DNA of 25,015 nt from DATKOF01 sp035524795 (GCA_035524795.1 DATKOF010000023.1:1-25015); one strand, 5' to 3'. Counted from the first letter of the stretch, positions 1-7,737 are shown. Program-made: numbers and translations. The notes: a model not told the origin generated them from the sequence alone.

Positions 1-1
1 T

Positions 2-121
2 CAGGATGTGTTCAATTACATTGAGATGTTCTACAACCCGGTCAGACGGCACAGCTACAGCAACGGCCTGTCCCCGGTAAACTATGAAAAGCAGTACTTC
101 GAGAGGCTCGGAAGTGTCTAG
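2..121 (+). CDS. IS3-family transposase OrfB, C-terminal 39 residues (partial)
   Basis: An open frame enters from the left window edge and ends at TAG 119-121. It encodes 39 residues that match the end of the DDE integrase domain of IS3-group transposases, including FYNPVRRHS and the LSPVNYE motif that follow the catalytic glutamate. The catalytic residues themselves lie outside the window. The stop lies inside the terminal inverted repeat (115-139), the usual layout for IS3 elements. The element's remaining length and intactness cannot be judged. The family assignment is secure; the subgroup is less so. Confidence 0.9.
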   Translation, partial: QDVFNYIEMFYNPVRRHSYSNGLSPVNYEKQYFERLGSV

Positions 122-139
122 GAAATCAGGGGCGATTCA
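115..139. repeat. IS3-family right terminal inverted repeat
   Basis: Read on the minus strand, this 25-bp stretch begins TGAATCGCCCC and ends CTAGACA. This is the form of IS3-group ends, with the conserved terminal 5'-TG...CA-3'. It overlaps the transposase stop codon and ends exactly where the interrupted AlbA_2 gene begins. The left repeat and the target-site duplication lie outside the window, so the exact end is inferred from the motif alone. Confidence 0.72.
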
Positions 140-868
140 AACGCCTTCTAAATTCACATTAAAGTCATTGTAATTCGCCATTCCTATCGGAATGGGCAAT
201 CTACGCGAGCTTATTACCTCTTTAATATCCACTTGTGATTGATTAGAAAACAATGGTGCAGGAATTAGATGTACGATCAGCTTGCAACCAGGATTCAAAG
301 GAATCGGGGTTTCAGCGTTGGCGACGGCCAAAATTCTTTCAGCACGGAATGACCGGATTCTCTGCGCTAAGGTCTCCCCAAGCGAAAACGCTGTGCGCAA
401 TTCAGGAACATCTAACGGATAACTACCGCTGCCATTTCGCCCATAAAACTGACTATGTCCGCCGCTTGTCACGCGATGGGGAGCCATTAGGCTTTTGCGG
501 ACACGTATCAACAGAACAGCGTTTCCGTTGTCCAACGGAATGAATCCCGTGTATGGATGCGGCAACCTTTCTTGAACCCCATCACGGCAAAGATTATCTA
601 TGCGCTGTCTCAGCAAGTCTTGGCTTTCTATGGATATGCCTGGAAAATTAGTTGGCGCCCCATCTACTGTTTCCACTCCGTAAAGCAGGTCACCGTCCCC
701 CGTGTTGGCAAACGATGTTATCGAACGCAATATTTTTACATTTCCCCCATCATTAGCGCCCGGTAACTCGCGCTTGTACTCAATAGTTTTCCCCTCCGCC
801 ACTCCATTTTCGCGAAGGCGGAAAAGATCATCGAGAGTAATTTCCTCGCCATAGCGTTTCGGGATCAT
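137..868 (-). pseudogene. AlbA_2 / Schlafen-like ATP-binding domain protein, 3' end cut by IS
   Basis: The product is 243 residues. It starts at ATG 866-868. Residues about 15-130 look like an AlbA_2 (Schlafen AlbA_2) domain: EGKTIEYKREL near residue 25, then SFANTGDGDLLYGV near 52-65, then a later GRNGSGSYPLD stretch. Full proteins of this type are usually longer, with roughly 150 further C-terminal residues. Here translation stops at TGA 137-139, which is the first trinucleotide of the IS3 inverted repeat, so the C terminus is lost and the stop is supplied by the element. AlbA_2 proteins are often found near transcription regulators and defence genes, but no function is assigned here. The gene is clearly AT-richer than its neighbours, which suggests transfer. 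A retained N-terminal activity cannot be excluded. Confidence 0.78.
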
Positions 869-921
869 GAATCATCGAATTGAAGTAAACAGGGGTGGAT
901 CACTATATATCCCAGAAAAAC

Positions 922-947
922 AAAAAGCCACCTCGCGGTGGCTTTTT
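922..947. terminator. Rho-independent terminator, bidirectional
   Basis: A perfect 11-bp stem (AAAAAGCCACC / GGTGGCTTTTT) closes a TCGC loop. It has a T tract in both directions. It lies just past the stop of the catalase-like gene (969) and upstream of the AlbA_2 gene, so it most likely ends the pirin-catalase transcript. Confidence 0.88.
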
Positions 948-968
948 GTTGTCTGAAACTCGGCTAAC

Positions 969-1982
969 TCAATCCGCGCTACGCCGCCCGTAGCTGATCG
1001 CGTACGCGGCCGGCCGCGCGGCGAGGATCGGATCATCCGACGCGCCGATGCCGTCCACCAGATTGAGCGGACTGAACATCAGGCTTTTTTCCACCTGCGC
1101 GCTGTCCGGCAGTACTTTCTTCAAGGTCAGCGTGCCGAGCACGACCTGCGGCCGGTCGTCGGGCCATACTGCGGTGCCGTCATTGACGTTGTCGCCCTTG
1201 TCAGCCAGCTGTACCGAGATGCGGAATTTGATCGGCCCTTTCTTCAGCCGCGCCGGTAATTCCTTGAACAGATAATCGGGGGCCGCTTTCGCCACCTCGT
1301 CCGCGGCCAGCGACTTCTCGCCGGCAAGCGGCACGATGCGATAGCGGCCGTAGCGGGTATCGCCCTTGGCATTGGTAAAGGTGAACGCGTTGACGCCATA
1401 GAACGCCTGCGTGCCGAAGCTGACCGGCGCCGGCTTCGGCGTGGTGACGAACTTCAGCGTGGCCGGATGCGCGCCGAGGAATTTTTCGACCGGCGTCGGC
1501 TTCGGCACGTTGGGGCCGCTGGCGGCGACTGCGTTCAGGAAGCCCAGAAACTCCTCCGGCGTCGCGGCGGGAAAACCGTTGACCGAAATGCTGACGATGT
1601 CGGTGTATTCATCCTTCGGCAACTGAAAACGGATCGCCAGGCCGTGCGGATTGGCGTTGTCGCTGGCGTCCGGAATGTTCGGCACGCCGGTGGCGTCGGA
1701 GAAACGCACCAGCACCGGCACGCCTTTTTGCAGATGGGGTGCCTTGCTCAATGCTCTGGCGCTGGCCGCCGGCGTGAACGCGCCGCTGACCATGATGCCT
1801 TTCGCGTGGTTGGCGCGATAGCCCTTGTACGGACCGTGCGCGAGTTTGGTCATCGTATCAACCAGCTGCTCCGGCACCGACTTGTCGGCCGCCGCATCGT
1901 CGGCAAACGAAAGCCCTGCGCTGAAAAGACATCCCGCCGCAACGGCGCCCGCCGCCAATAACCTGAATTTCGGAATCTGCAT
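969..1982 (-). CDS. Periplasmic catalase-related peroxidase
   Basis: This is a 337-residue member of the small catalase-like peroxidase family (SrpA type), a haem protein that removes peroxide in the periplasm. A signal peptide spans residues 1-27 (LLAAGAVAAGCLFSAGLSFA). The distal haem histidine is H59 in YRANHAKG. The proximal tyrosine is Y327 in the RPAAY motif (RxxxY) near the C terminus. The FSDATG and NPHGLAIRF segments typical of the catalase fold lie between them. The length is that of the minimal catalases, which lack the flavodoxin-like domain of large catalases. A G-rich ribosome site precedes the ATG. It lies 56 bp after the pirin gene and is probably co-transcribed with it. Confidence 0.9.
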   Translation of the reverse strand: MQIPKFRLLAAGAVAAGCLFSAGLSFADDAAADKSVPEQLVDTMTKLAHGPYKGYRANHAKGIMVSGAFTPAASARALSKAPHLQKGVPVLVRFSDATGVPNIPDASDNANPHGLAIRFQLPKDEYTDIVSISVNGFPAATPEEFLGFLNAVAASGPNVPKPTPVEKFLGAHPATLKFVTTPKPAPVSFGTQAFYGVNAFTFTNAKGDTRYGRYRIVPLAGEKSLAADEVAKAAPDYLFKELPARLKKGPIKFRISVQLADKGDNVNDGTAVWPDDRPQVVLGTLTLKKVLPDSAQVEKSLMFSPLNLVDGIGASDDPILAARPAAYAISYGRRSAD

Positions 1983-2038
1983 TTTTCCCCCCCGTTGAAA
2001 ATGGTTATACCGAACTTCCCGACTGCATCGATCTCCGG

Positions 2039-2917
2039 TTACGCCGGCTCGGGAATCCTGCCGAACTTCCCGACGCGCAGATCGACGAACGCCTGTTCGA
2101 TCTGCTGCGGCGTATTCATCACGAATGGTCCATAACCGGCGATCGGTTCATCGATCGGCTTGCCGTTCATCACGAAGACGGTCGCATCGGCGTTCGCTTC
2201 GATCACCGCCTCGCCGCCTTCGCGCCTGAACACGACGAGTTCGGCCTCGTTCGCGGGTTCGTCGCCGTTGACGACGATCCCGCCTTTCACCACGAATAGC
2301 GCGGCGGTGTAGCCGTCGTGCAGACCGAACGTCACGCTGCGGCCCGCGCGCAGCCGCAGGTCGAGCAGATGAATCGGCGTGAACGTATGCGCAGGGCCCT
2401 GTACGCCGCCGAATTCGCCGGCGATCACGCGCACCGAGCCGCCATCATCGGGTAAATCCACGACCGGGATATCAGCGGCCGTCAGTGTCTGGTAGCGCGG
2501 CGCCATCATCTTCGATGCCGCCGGCAGGTTGACCCACAATTGCAGCACTTCGAAGCGGCCGCCGCGGCGCGCAAAATTATGGCCGTGCATTTCCTTGTGC
2601 AGCACGCCGGCGCCGGCCGTCATCCACTGTACGTCGCCGGGGCCGATACTGCCGCTGTTGCCAGCGGTGTCGCCATGATCCACCGCGCCTTCATAGACGA
2701 TGGTGACGGTCTCGAAACCGCGGTGCGGGTGCCAGTCGACGCCGCGTTCCTTTTCGGCCGGCCCGAAATCGACCGGACCCGCGTGATCGAGCAACAGGAA
2801 CGGCGTCATCTCCGCGCCCAGTTCCTGATAATGGAACACGGTCTGCACCGGAAAGCCGTCGCCGACCCAGTGCGGCTCGCCGCCGCGGTGAATGCTCAAT
2901 ACATTTTTTACCGCCAT
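2039..2917 (-). CDS. Pirin family cupin protein
   Basis: A 292-residue bicupin. The metal site of pirins is visible: H63 and H65 in WHPHRGFET, then H107 and E109 in VLHKEMH. These correspond to the three His and one Glu that hold iron in characterised pirins. Bacterial pirins may act as quercetin dioxygenases or as redox-linked regulators; which applies here is unknown. I chose ATG 2915-2917 because GAAGG lies at good spacing before it. An upstream GTG at 2968 would add 17 residues unlike the family. It is the first gene of a likely operon with the catalase-like peroxidase, consistent with an oxidative-stress role (inference). Confidence 0.9.
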   Translation of the reverse strand: MAVKNVLSIHRGGEPHWVGDGFPVQTVFHYQELGAEMTPFLLLDHAGPVDFGPAEKERGVDWHPHRGFETVTIVYEGAVDHGDTAGNSGSIGPGDVQWMTAGAGVLHKEMHGHNFARRGGRFEVLQLWVNLPAASKMMAPRYQTLTAADIPVVDLPDDGGSVRVIAGEFGGVQGPAHTFTPIHLLDLRLRAGRSVTFGLHDGYTAALFVVKGGIVVNGDEPANEAELVVFRREGGEAVIEANADATVFVMNGKPIDEPIAGYGPFVMNTPQQIEQAFVDLRVGKFGRIPEPA

Positions 2918-3096
2918 GGACGCCTTCGCGAATGCAGCATGCTGGAACTGGCATTCATTATGCGCCACTGTCGATGACAGGAAAACACATCAGCCGCGCG
3001 GAGGACGACAATGTCCTTGGAATAATTGTGGTTATGCGGAAGATACCGCATTCATTCCCGCGGCCGCCGTTCGTGCAGCGGACTCTGCGGACGAAC

Positions 3097-3128
3097 GCAA
3101 AATGCCGCGCGGGAACGCGGCATTTTGC
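3097..3128. terminator. Rho-independent terminator
   Basis: A perfect 13-bp stem (GCAAAATGCCGCG / CGCGGCATTTTGC) encloses a 6-nt loop. It lies 15 bp beyond the stop of the minus-strand gene at 3144-4061 and would end that transcript before the pirin promoter region. The T run is only four bases, embedded in the stem. Confidence 0.75.
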
Positions 3129-3143
3129 AGGCAATGACGAAGT

Positions 3144-4061
3144 TCAGCGCGTGATGAAGACGATCGGGCAATTGACCGTCGCCACGCCGGCGGCGAGGAT
3201 TTTCGCCTTGGTCACGGTGTCGAGATCGCGCACCGCCGGCCAGTCGGCGTTGTCATAAACGATGACCAGCCACAGCGGTGAATATCCCGCGTCGCCCGGC
3301 AGCGTCGACGGCACGTTGTGCGTCTGCGTCGAATTCATCTCGGTGCGGAAACCCGAAGGCGGCCCGCCGTTCGGCTGGTCGGGATTGACGTTGAAGGTTA
3401 CGTAGATCGGCGATACCGGCACTTCCGCTCCCGACAGCGCCGTTTCATCGAAGCTGAAATACTTCGCGACCTTGCCCTGATACCAGGCGCGTTGCAGTTC
3501 CGCGCTCTCGCCGTTCAGGCGCACGCGCGCGACCGAACCGTCGGGAACCACCGGCATGTTGCGCAGTGCATCAGTCTTTTCGATCCTGTAGCCGGCCTTG
3601 CGCAGCTTTGCCGCAGCGATAATCGTGTTGGCGACATAATTCTTCGGCACCCACACTTTCCACACCTGCCGGAAATCGTTGTAGCCCTTGTCGCCCGGCA
3701 GCGTGTCGATGATGTCGAGCTGGCCCGCGACCGGCTGATCCTCGCCTTTGCGGTACAGCACGTAGACCGGCGCCGGCGTCGTGCTCTGCACATCGAAGTT
3801 GTAATAGCGCACCGGCTGGCCGGTGACCGGCGATAACCCCTGTGTGATGAACGGGCCGCTGTCGAAATCGACCGGTTGATTGGGGCCGGGGATGCCGTTG
3901 CTTGCGGTGCGCAATTGAAGATGCGCCGCCTTGTCGCTGAACCGGTCGACCGCCGCAACCGGCGCTTTATCCGGATCCCTGCCGTGCATTGCCGCCTGCG
4001 CGACGCCGCTGCCGGCGGCGGCCAGCATTCCCGCCAATAACAATATGATCCTGGTATTCAT
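3144..4061 (-). CDS. Exported protein of unknown function with two LPGDxGY repeats
   Basis: The product is 305 residues with a clear signal peptide (residues 1-24, ending GVAQAA). I do not recognise a named family with confidence. The mature protein holds two related segments: DTLPGDKGYN at about 119 and STLPGDAGYS at about 262. Each is followed by a W-V-V strand pattern and an A...L.AG stretch (KLRKAGY; KILAAGV). This suggests an internal duplication. There is one cysteine in the mature protein, near the end (VNCPIVF). The start at ATG 4059-4061 has AAGGAGAG upstream. A longer frame reaching 4157 has no signal at its start. It is followed by a terminator at 3097-3128 and preceded by one at 4245-4270, so it is probably transcribed alone. 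Confidence 0.8.
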   Translation of the reverse strand: MNTRIILLLAGMLAAAGSGVAQAAMHGRDPDKAPVAAVDRFSDKAAHLQLRTASNGIPGPNQPVDFDSGPFITQGLSPVTGQPVRYYNFDVQSTTPAPVYVLYRKGEDQPVAGQLDIIDTLPGDKGYNDFRQVWKVWVPKNYVANTIIAAAKLRKAGYRIEKTDALRNMPVVPDGSVARVRLNGESAELQRAWYQGKVAKYFSFDETALSGAEVPVSPIYVTFNVNPDQPNGGPPSGFRTEMNSTQTHNVPSTLPGDAGYSPLWLVIVYDNADWPAVRDLDTVTKAKILAAGVATVNCPIVFITR

Positions 4062-4244
4062 GATGCATCTCTCCTTGTCCGTGGATGGGTAAACCGCCCG
4101 GTTCGCCGCCGCGTCGTACGGAACGCAGCGCGCAGGAACCGCCACCTTCTGTCGCAAGATGCAGAATTACCTTACAGACAAGTCTCGCCACGGCGTGTCG
4201 ATCGACGATGAAAATGCCGCGCGAAGAACCGCAGCCTCCAAAAA

Positions 4245-4270
4245 CAAAAGCCGCCTCGCGGCGGCTTTTG
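4245..4270. terminator. Rho-independent terminator
   Basis: A perfect 11-bp stem (CAAAAGCCGCC / GGCGGCTTTTG) with TCGC loop. It sits 16 bp beyond the stop of the proline-rich gene 4287-4583 on the minus strand. The stem matches that of the terminator at 6431-6453. Confidence 0.85.
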
Positions 4271-4286
4271 CATGGAATCGCGCCTT

Positions 4287-4583
4287 TCAGTGAATTTCGA
4301 TCGGCAGGAACAGGCTGATTCCCGGTGACGGCGGCGGCGCGTATACCACCGGCGGCGGCGCCACCACCACCGGCGGCGGCACGCGGACATAAGGACGATG
4401 ATAATGACGATAGTACATCGGGCGCCACGCATTATGCGGAGGCGGCGGACGGCGATGTCCCTGCGCGAAAGCGGAATCGGCCACCGCCAGGCCGAGCAAC
4501 GGAGCGACCATTATCATCGCCGCCAGCAGCGCCCGCCCGCGCACGCCCGCTGCGCCGGCAATGCGTTTCAGAAAATATTTCAT
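4287..4583 (-). CDS. Small exported proline-rich protein, function unknown
   Basis: A 98-residue product. Residues 1-41 form a long signal peptide (basic start, hydrophobic core, ADSAFA-Q). The mature part is low in complexity: RRPPPPHNAW, YYRHYHRPYVRVPPP, then VVVAPPPVVYAPPP. It contains no cysteine. No family is recognised; such proteins are common in Burkholderiales-like genomes and may be envelope-associated. The start at ATG 4581-4583 follows GAGAG and gives an N-terminal signal; a longer frame reaching 4709 overlaps the upstream gene and is unlikely. The gene follows the Spy-like gene by 40 bp on the same strand, so the two are probably one transcript. Confidence 0.72.
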   Translation of the reverse strand: MKYFLKRIAGAAGVRGRALLAAMIMVAPLLGLAVADSAFAQGHRRPPPPHNAWRPMYYRHYHRPYVRVPPPVVVAPPPVVYAPPPSPGISLFLPIEIH

Positions 4584-4623
4584 GATGGCATCTCTCAAGA
4601 AATGGATCGGTTGAAAGTTGCGG

Positions 4624-5142
4624 CTACTCGCCCTTCGGCGCCGCTTTCTTCGCCCCGCCTTTGTGATGGCGGTGCCCGAACAGCGCGTCGGCGGTTTTCT
4701 TCTGGTCATCCGACATCGTGTTGTACAGAGTTTCGAAAGCCGGGACCAGACTCTTCAACCCCTCCGCGTGCGTTTCTGCGATCGCCTGGTAGGATTTGAG
4801 ATCGTCCACCGCGGTCATGCTGCCGGTGTTGGCTGATCTCTGTTCGGCGAGATCCTCCATTTTCGCGGCGTTGTCGCGCATCGCCTGGGCAACAGTCTCC
4901 CATTGCGTCTCCTGCTCCGGCGTGATCTTGAGCTTGCTGTGCAGGTCCTTGATCCGGATTTCCGCCCGGTCGGTCGCGCTCAACCTGGCGTGGGTCTTGT
5001 CCGGCGCAGCGGCCGGCGCCGGTGAGCCGGCCTGCGCCAGCACCATCGGCGTCGCTGCGACCGTGACGGCGGGCGCCGAAAGCAGCAGTCCCGGCAACAG
5101 AAATGCAGCCGCGGACGGGTAGCGGGAAAATCTGTTCTTCAT
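4624..5142 (-). CDS. Spy/CpxP-like periplasmic protein (LTxxQ motif)
   Basis: A 172-residue product with an N-terminal signal peptide (about residues 1-36, ending VLAQA). The mature part is mostly charged helix. It contains ITPEQ at 73-77 followed by WETVAQAMRDNA, and MSDDQ at 143-147; these correspond to the two LTxxQ motifs of the Spy/CpxP family of periplasmic chaperones and metal or stress sensors. The C terminus is His- and Lys-rich (GHRHHKGGAKK). ATG 5140-5142 is preceded by AAGGAG at good spacing; an upstream ATG at 5220 lacks a signal peptide. It heads a minus-strand unit with the proline-rich gene. A role in envelope stress is inference. Confidence 0.82.
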   Translation of the reverse strand: MKNRFSRYPSAAAFLLPGLLLSAPAVTVAATPMVLAQAGSPAPAAAPDKTHARLSATDRAEIRIKDLHSKLKITPEQETQWETVAQAMRDNAAKMEDLAEQRSANTGSMTAVDDLKSYQAIAETHAEGLKSLVPAFETLYNTMSDDQKKTADALFGHRHHKGGAKKAAPKGE

Positions 5143-5395
5143 GAGAATCTCCTTCCTTGTTGGTTGCCTGTTTGCAATCGCGCTGTCTCGATTGGGGAAA
5201 AAACCCCGGCATCGTGCCACTCACGCGGCATAATGCAAGCGCGCCAATATGATACGCGCCTTCAGGATTAGAGCGCGCAACCGGGTCGGAGTTTCCCGAA
5301 GCGGCGGGAACCGTAGCCGTTCTGTCATATCCGTGAAACGACGCGGTTTTGGCGTATCATGACAATCGCCTGTCCGCGGATACGGAGGAGACGCG

Positions 5396-5941
5396 ATGAA
5401 ATTGTTGCCCACTGCAATGCTCGCCGGCGCGCTCGCCGCCATTCCCGCCTACGCGGCGCTCAACACCGGCAGCCCGGCGCCGGATTTCACCGCGCAGGCT
5501 TCGCTTGGCGGAAAAACATTCACGTTCTCGCTGGCCGACGCGCTGAAGAAGGGACCGGTCGTGCTCTACTTCTATCCGGCTGCGTTCACGCCGGGCTGCA
5601 CTGTCGAGGCGCACGACTTTGCGGAAGCGATCGGCCGCTACCAGGCGCTGGGCGCCACCGTAATCGGCATTTCGCACGATCCGATCGAAAAACTGGTCAG
5701 ATTTTCTGTCAGCGAATGCCGCAGCAAGTTCGCGGTTGCGGCCGACACCGATAAAAACATCATGCGGGCTTACGACGCAGTGCTCGACCGCAATCCGGAA
5801 TACGCAAACCGTATATCGTACGTAATTGCGCCGGACGGCAAGATTCTCTATTCCTATACCGACCTCAATCCCGACAAACATGTCGAGAGCACGCTCGCTG
5901 CGCTGCGGGAATGGAAAGCCGGCCACGCGCGCATGCAATAA
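5396..5941 (+). CDS. Exported peroxiredoxin, PrxQ/BCP type
   Basis: A 181-residue AhpC/TSA-fold thiol peroxidase. A signal peptide (residues 1-20, ending PAYA) places it in the periplasm, unlike the usual cytosolic BCP. The peroxidatic site FYPAAFTPGCT puts the reactive cysteine at C68, with the Pro, Thr and Cys of the family's PxxxT/SxxC motif. BCP proteins often have a resolving cysteine five residues on; here that position is H73. The only other cysteine is C108 (VSECRSK), which may be the resolving one. GGAGGAG precedes the ATG. It is divergent from the Spy-like gene across a 253-bp gap. The nearby catalase-like gene suggests peroxide defence in the envelope. Confidence 0.9.
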   Translation: MKLLPTAMLAGALAAIPAYAALNTGSPAPDFTAQASLGGKTFTFSLADALKKGPVVLYFYPAAFTPGCTVEAHDFAEAIGRYQALGATVIGISHDPIEKLVRFSVSECRSKFAVAADTDKNIMRAYDAVLDRNPEYANRISYVIAPDGKILYSYTDLNPDKHVESTLAALREWKAGHARMQ

Positions 5942-5986
5942 ACTGTTACGCATCGGCATGGATTTAAATCGGCCTGCACCGGTCAC

Positions 5987-6409
5987 ATGGTCATGGAACT
6001 CAGGAAAACCGCATTCGGCCTGATGGCCGCGCTTGTTCTCGGCGGCGCGAGCGCAAGCGCGTTCGCACAGCACCATGGCGGGGGCGGATTTCACGGCGGC
6101 GGACACGGCGGATGGCATGGCGGCGGACACTGGCACGGCGGCGGCGGTGTCGGCATCTATTTCGGCGGCCCGCTGTTCTGGCCGGGGTATTACGATCCCT
6201 ATTATGGCTATCCTTATTATTATCCGCCGGTGGTCACAGTCCCCGCTGAGCCGCCGACCTATATCGAGCAAGGTCAGAACGAAGCCCCGGCTCCCGACCA
6301 GAACTCCGGCTACTGGTACTACTGCCCGGACTCGAAAACCTATTATCCATACGTGAAGGAATGTGCGAGCAGCTGGCAACAGGTCGTTCCCCAGCCGCCG
6401 CCGCAGTAA
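5987..6409 (+). CDS. Exported His/Gly-rich protein with a C-terminal two-cysteine motif
   Basis: A 140-residue product. Residues 1-28 are a signal peptide (ASASAFAQ). Residues 29-55 are a His/Gly repeat (HGGGH, WHGGGH) that could bind metal. Next come a Tyr/Pro-rich stretch (PYYGYPYYYPP) and a C-terminal block, YWYYCPDSKTYYPYV...C...W..V.P, with C113 and C126 possibly disulfide-linked. This C-terminal block recurs in uncharacterised exported proteobacterial proteins. The start is uncertain: ATG 5987 and ATG 5993 are both possible and neither has a good ribosome site. A strong terminator follows at 6431. Confidence 0.78.
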   Translation: MVMELRKTAFGLMAALVLGGASASAFAQHHGGGGFHGGGHGGWHGGGHWHGGGGVGIYFGGPLFWPGYYDPYYGYPYYYPPVVTVPAEPPTYIEQGQNEAPAPDQNSGYWYYCPDSKTYYPYVKECASSWQQVVPQPPPQ

Positions 6410-6430
6410 AGTCCCCGCTCTGCTCCGGGA

Positions 6431-6459
6431 CAAAAGCCGCCGGGCGGCTTTTGTTTTTT
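6431..6459 (+). terminator. Rho-independent terminator
   Basis: A stem of CAAAAGCCG / CGGCTTTTG (6431-6439 and 6445-6453) is followed by six T. It lies 21 bp past the stop of the His/Gly-rich gene and separates it from the antiporter gene. Confidence 0.9.
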
Positions 6460-6522
6460 GGAAGCAATACAGTACGGAATCGAAAACCCGCTGTCATATA
6501 TAAAGCTGTAAACTGAGCGCCC

Positions 6523-7632
6523 ATGAAAACCGGTGCGCTCCCGGCGATTGTTCGCGAGGAATGGTTGCTTGGCGTCAGCATCGCAACCGGCGGCGCATTT
6601 CTGGAGTTCGGCGACGTGCTGCTGGCCGAACCGCAGGCCCCGCTGCGGCTGACGGTGGTTTTCCTGTGGCTATTCGCAGTGATGCTGGGGTCGGCACTGG
6701 CCGTGGTGCGCCATGCTGAACGTCTTGCAGAGCGTCTCGGCGAGCCGTACGGCACGCTGATCCTGACGCTGTCGGTAACTTTCATCGAAGTGGTCAGCAT
6801 TTCCGCGGTGATGCTGCACGGCGAGAACAACCCGACACTGGCGCGCGACACGCTGTTCGCGGTGGTGATGATCATCCTCAACGGCATGGTCGGCGTGTCG
6901 CTGCTGGTCGGCGGCTGGCGACACCGCGAACAGCATTACAACCTGCAGGGCGCCAACACCTATCTCAGCGTGATCATCCCGCTCGCGGTGCTGAGTCTGA
7001 TCCTGCCCGACTACACGACAACGACCGCGGGCCCGACGCTGTCCTTTCTGCAGGAAATGTTTCTGGTGCTGATGTCGGTGGGGCTGTACTGCGCGTTCCT
7101 CGCGATCCAGACCGGCCGGCACCGCGCCTACTTCATCGCCGAAGAGGAAAAAGCGGATCCTCCCGCGCCGCAGTCCCCCTCCTCCCCGCTGCTCAGCGCA
7201 ATCCTGCTCGCCGCTTACATGGCACCGGTGGTGTTTCTGGCCGAGCAACTGGCGCAGCCGATCGATTATCTGCTCGAAACGCTGCGCGCGCCAGCGGCGC
7301 TCGGCGGCGTGGTCATCGCGGTGCTGGTGGCGACGCCGGAAGCGCTCGGCGCAGTGCGCGCCGCGACCGCCAACCACCTGCAGCGCTCGATCAACATCTT
7401 CCTCGGCTCGGTGCTGTCGACGATCGGTCTCACGGTGCCGGCGATGATCGCGATCAGCCATCTGACCGGCCACAGCATTTCCCTCGGCTTGCAGAACGCC
7501 GACTTCGTGATGCTGCTGTTGACGCTGGCCGTCAGCGTGGTCACCTTCGCCAGCGGGCGCACCAACGTGCTGCAGGGCGCGGTACACCTGCTGCTGTTCG
7601 CGGCCTATCTGCTGCTGATCTTTCAAGGCTGA
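6523..7632 (+). CDS. chaA: ChaA-type Ca2+(Na+,K+)/H+ antiporter
   Basis: A 369-residue inner-membrane protein with about 11 hydrophobic segments. It matches ChaA in the block GEPYGTLILTLSVTFIEVVSISAVML (70-95), then NPTLARDTLFAVVMIILNG. These are the first of the two repeated cation-exchanger halves. The second half has ATPEALGAVRAA and NIFLGSVLSTIGLTVPAM (about 278-312). The acidic residues in the FIEV and TPEAL segments are in the places expected for ion binding. A Pro/Ser-rich linker (about 210-222) separates the halves. The protein exports Ca2+, Na+ or K+ in exchange for protons. It appears to be a single-gene unit. Confidence 0.9.
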   Translation: MKTGALPAIVREEWLLGVSIATGGAFLEFGDVLLAEPQAPLRLTVVFLWLFAVMLGSALAVVRHAERLAERLGEPYGTLILTLSVTFIEVVSISAVMLHGENNPTLARDTLFAVVMIILNGMVGVSLLVGGWRHREQHYNLQGANTYLSVIIPLAVLSLILPDYTTTTAGPTLSFLQEMFLVLMSVGLYCAFLAIQTGRHRAYFIAEEEKADPPAPQSPSSPLLSAILLAAYMAPVVFLAEQLAQPIDYLLETLRAPAALGGVVIAVLVATPEALGAVRAATANHLQRSINIFLGSVLSTIGLTVPAMIAISHLTGHSISLGLQNADFVMLLLTLAVSVVTFASGRTNVLQGAVHLLLFAAYLLLIFQG

Positions 7633-7737
7633 GCGGAAACGTCCTCGCCCTGTCACGAGGAATGTGCGGCCGCCGACATGCGGCTATGGCCAAGCGCTCC
7701 GTTTTCAGTTAAGTTAGGGCGCCTGTCAAATACCGGA

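Noticed and set aside
1467..1961. Long open frame on the plus strand opposite the catalase-like gene
   Set aside because: It is the antisense of a well-recognised gene; the high GC content creates long shadow frames. No family match or ribosome site.
6090..6160. GGCGGC-rich stretch considered as a possible CRISPR or tandem repeat
   Set aside because: It is codon-level repetition encoding the His/Gly repeat of an exported protein, with irregular units and no spacers.
5357..6433. 358-codon minus-strand frame covering the peroxiredoxin and His/Gly-rich genes
   Set aside because: It is fully antisense to two exported-protein genes with clear signal peptides and motifs, and its product is low-quality Arg/Ala-rich sequence.
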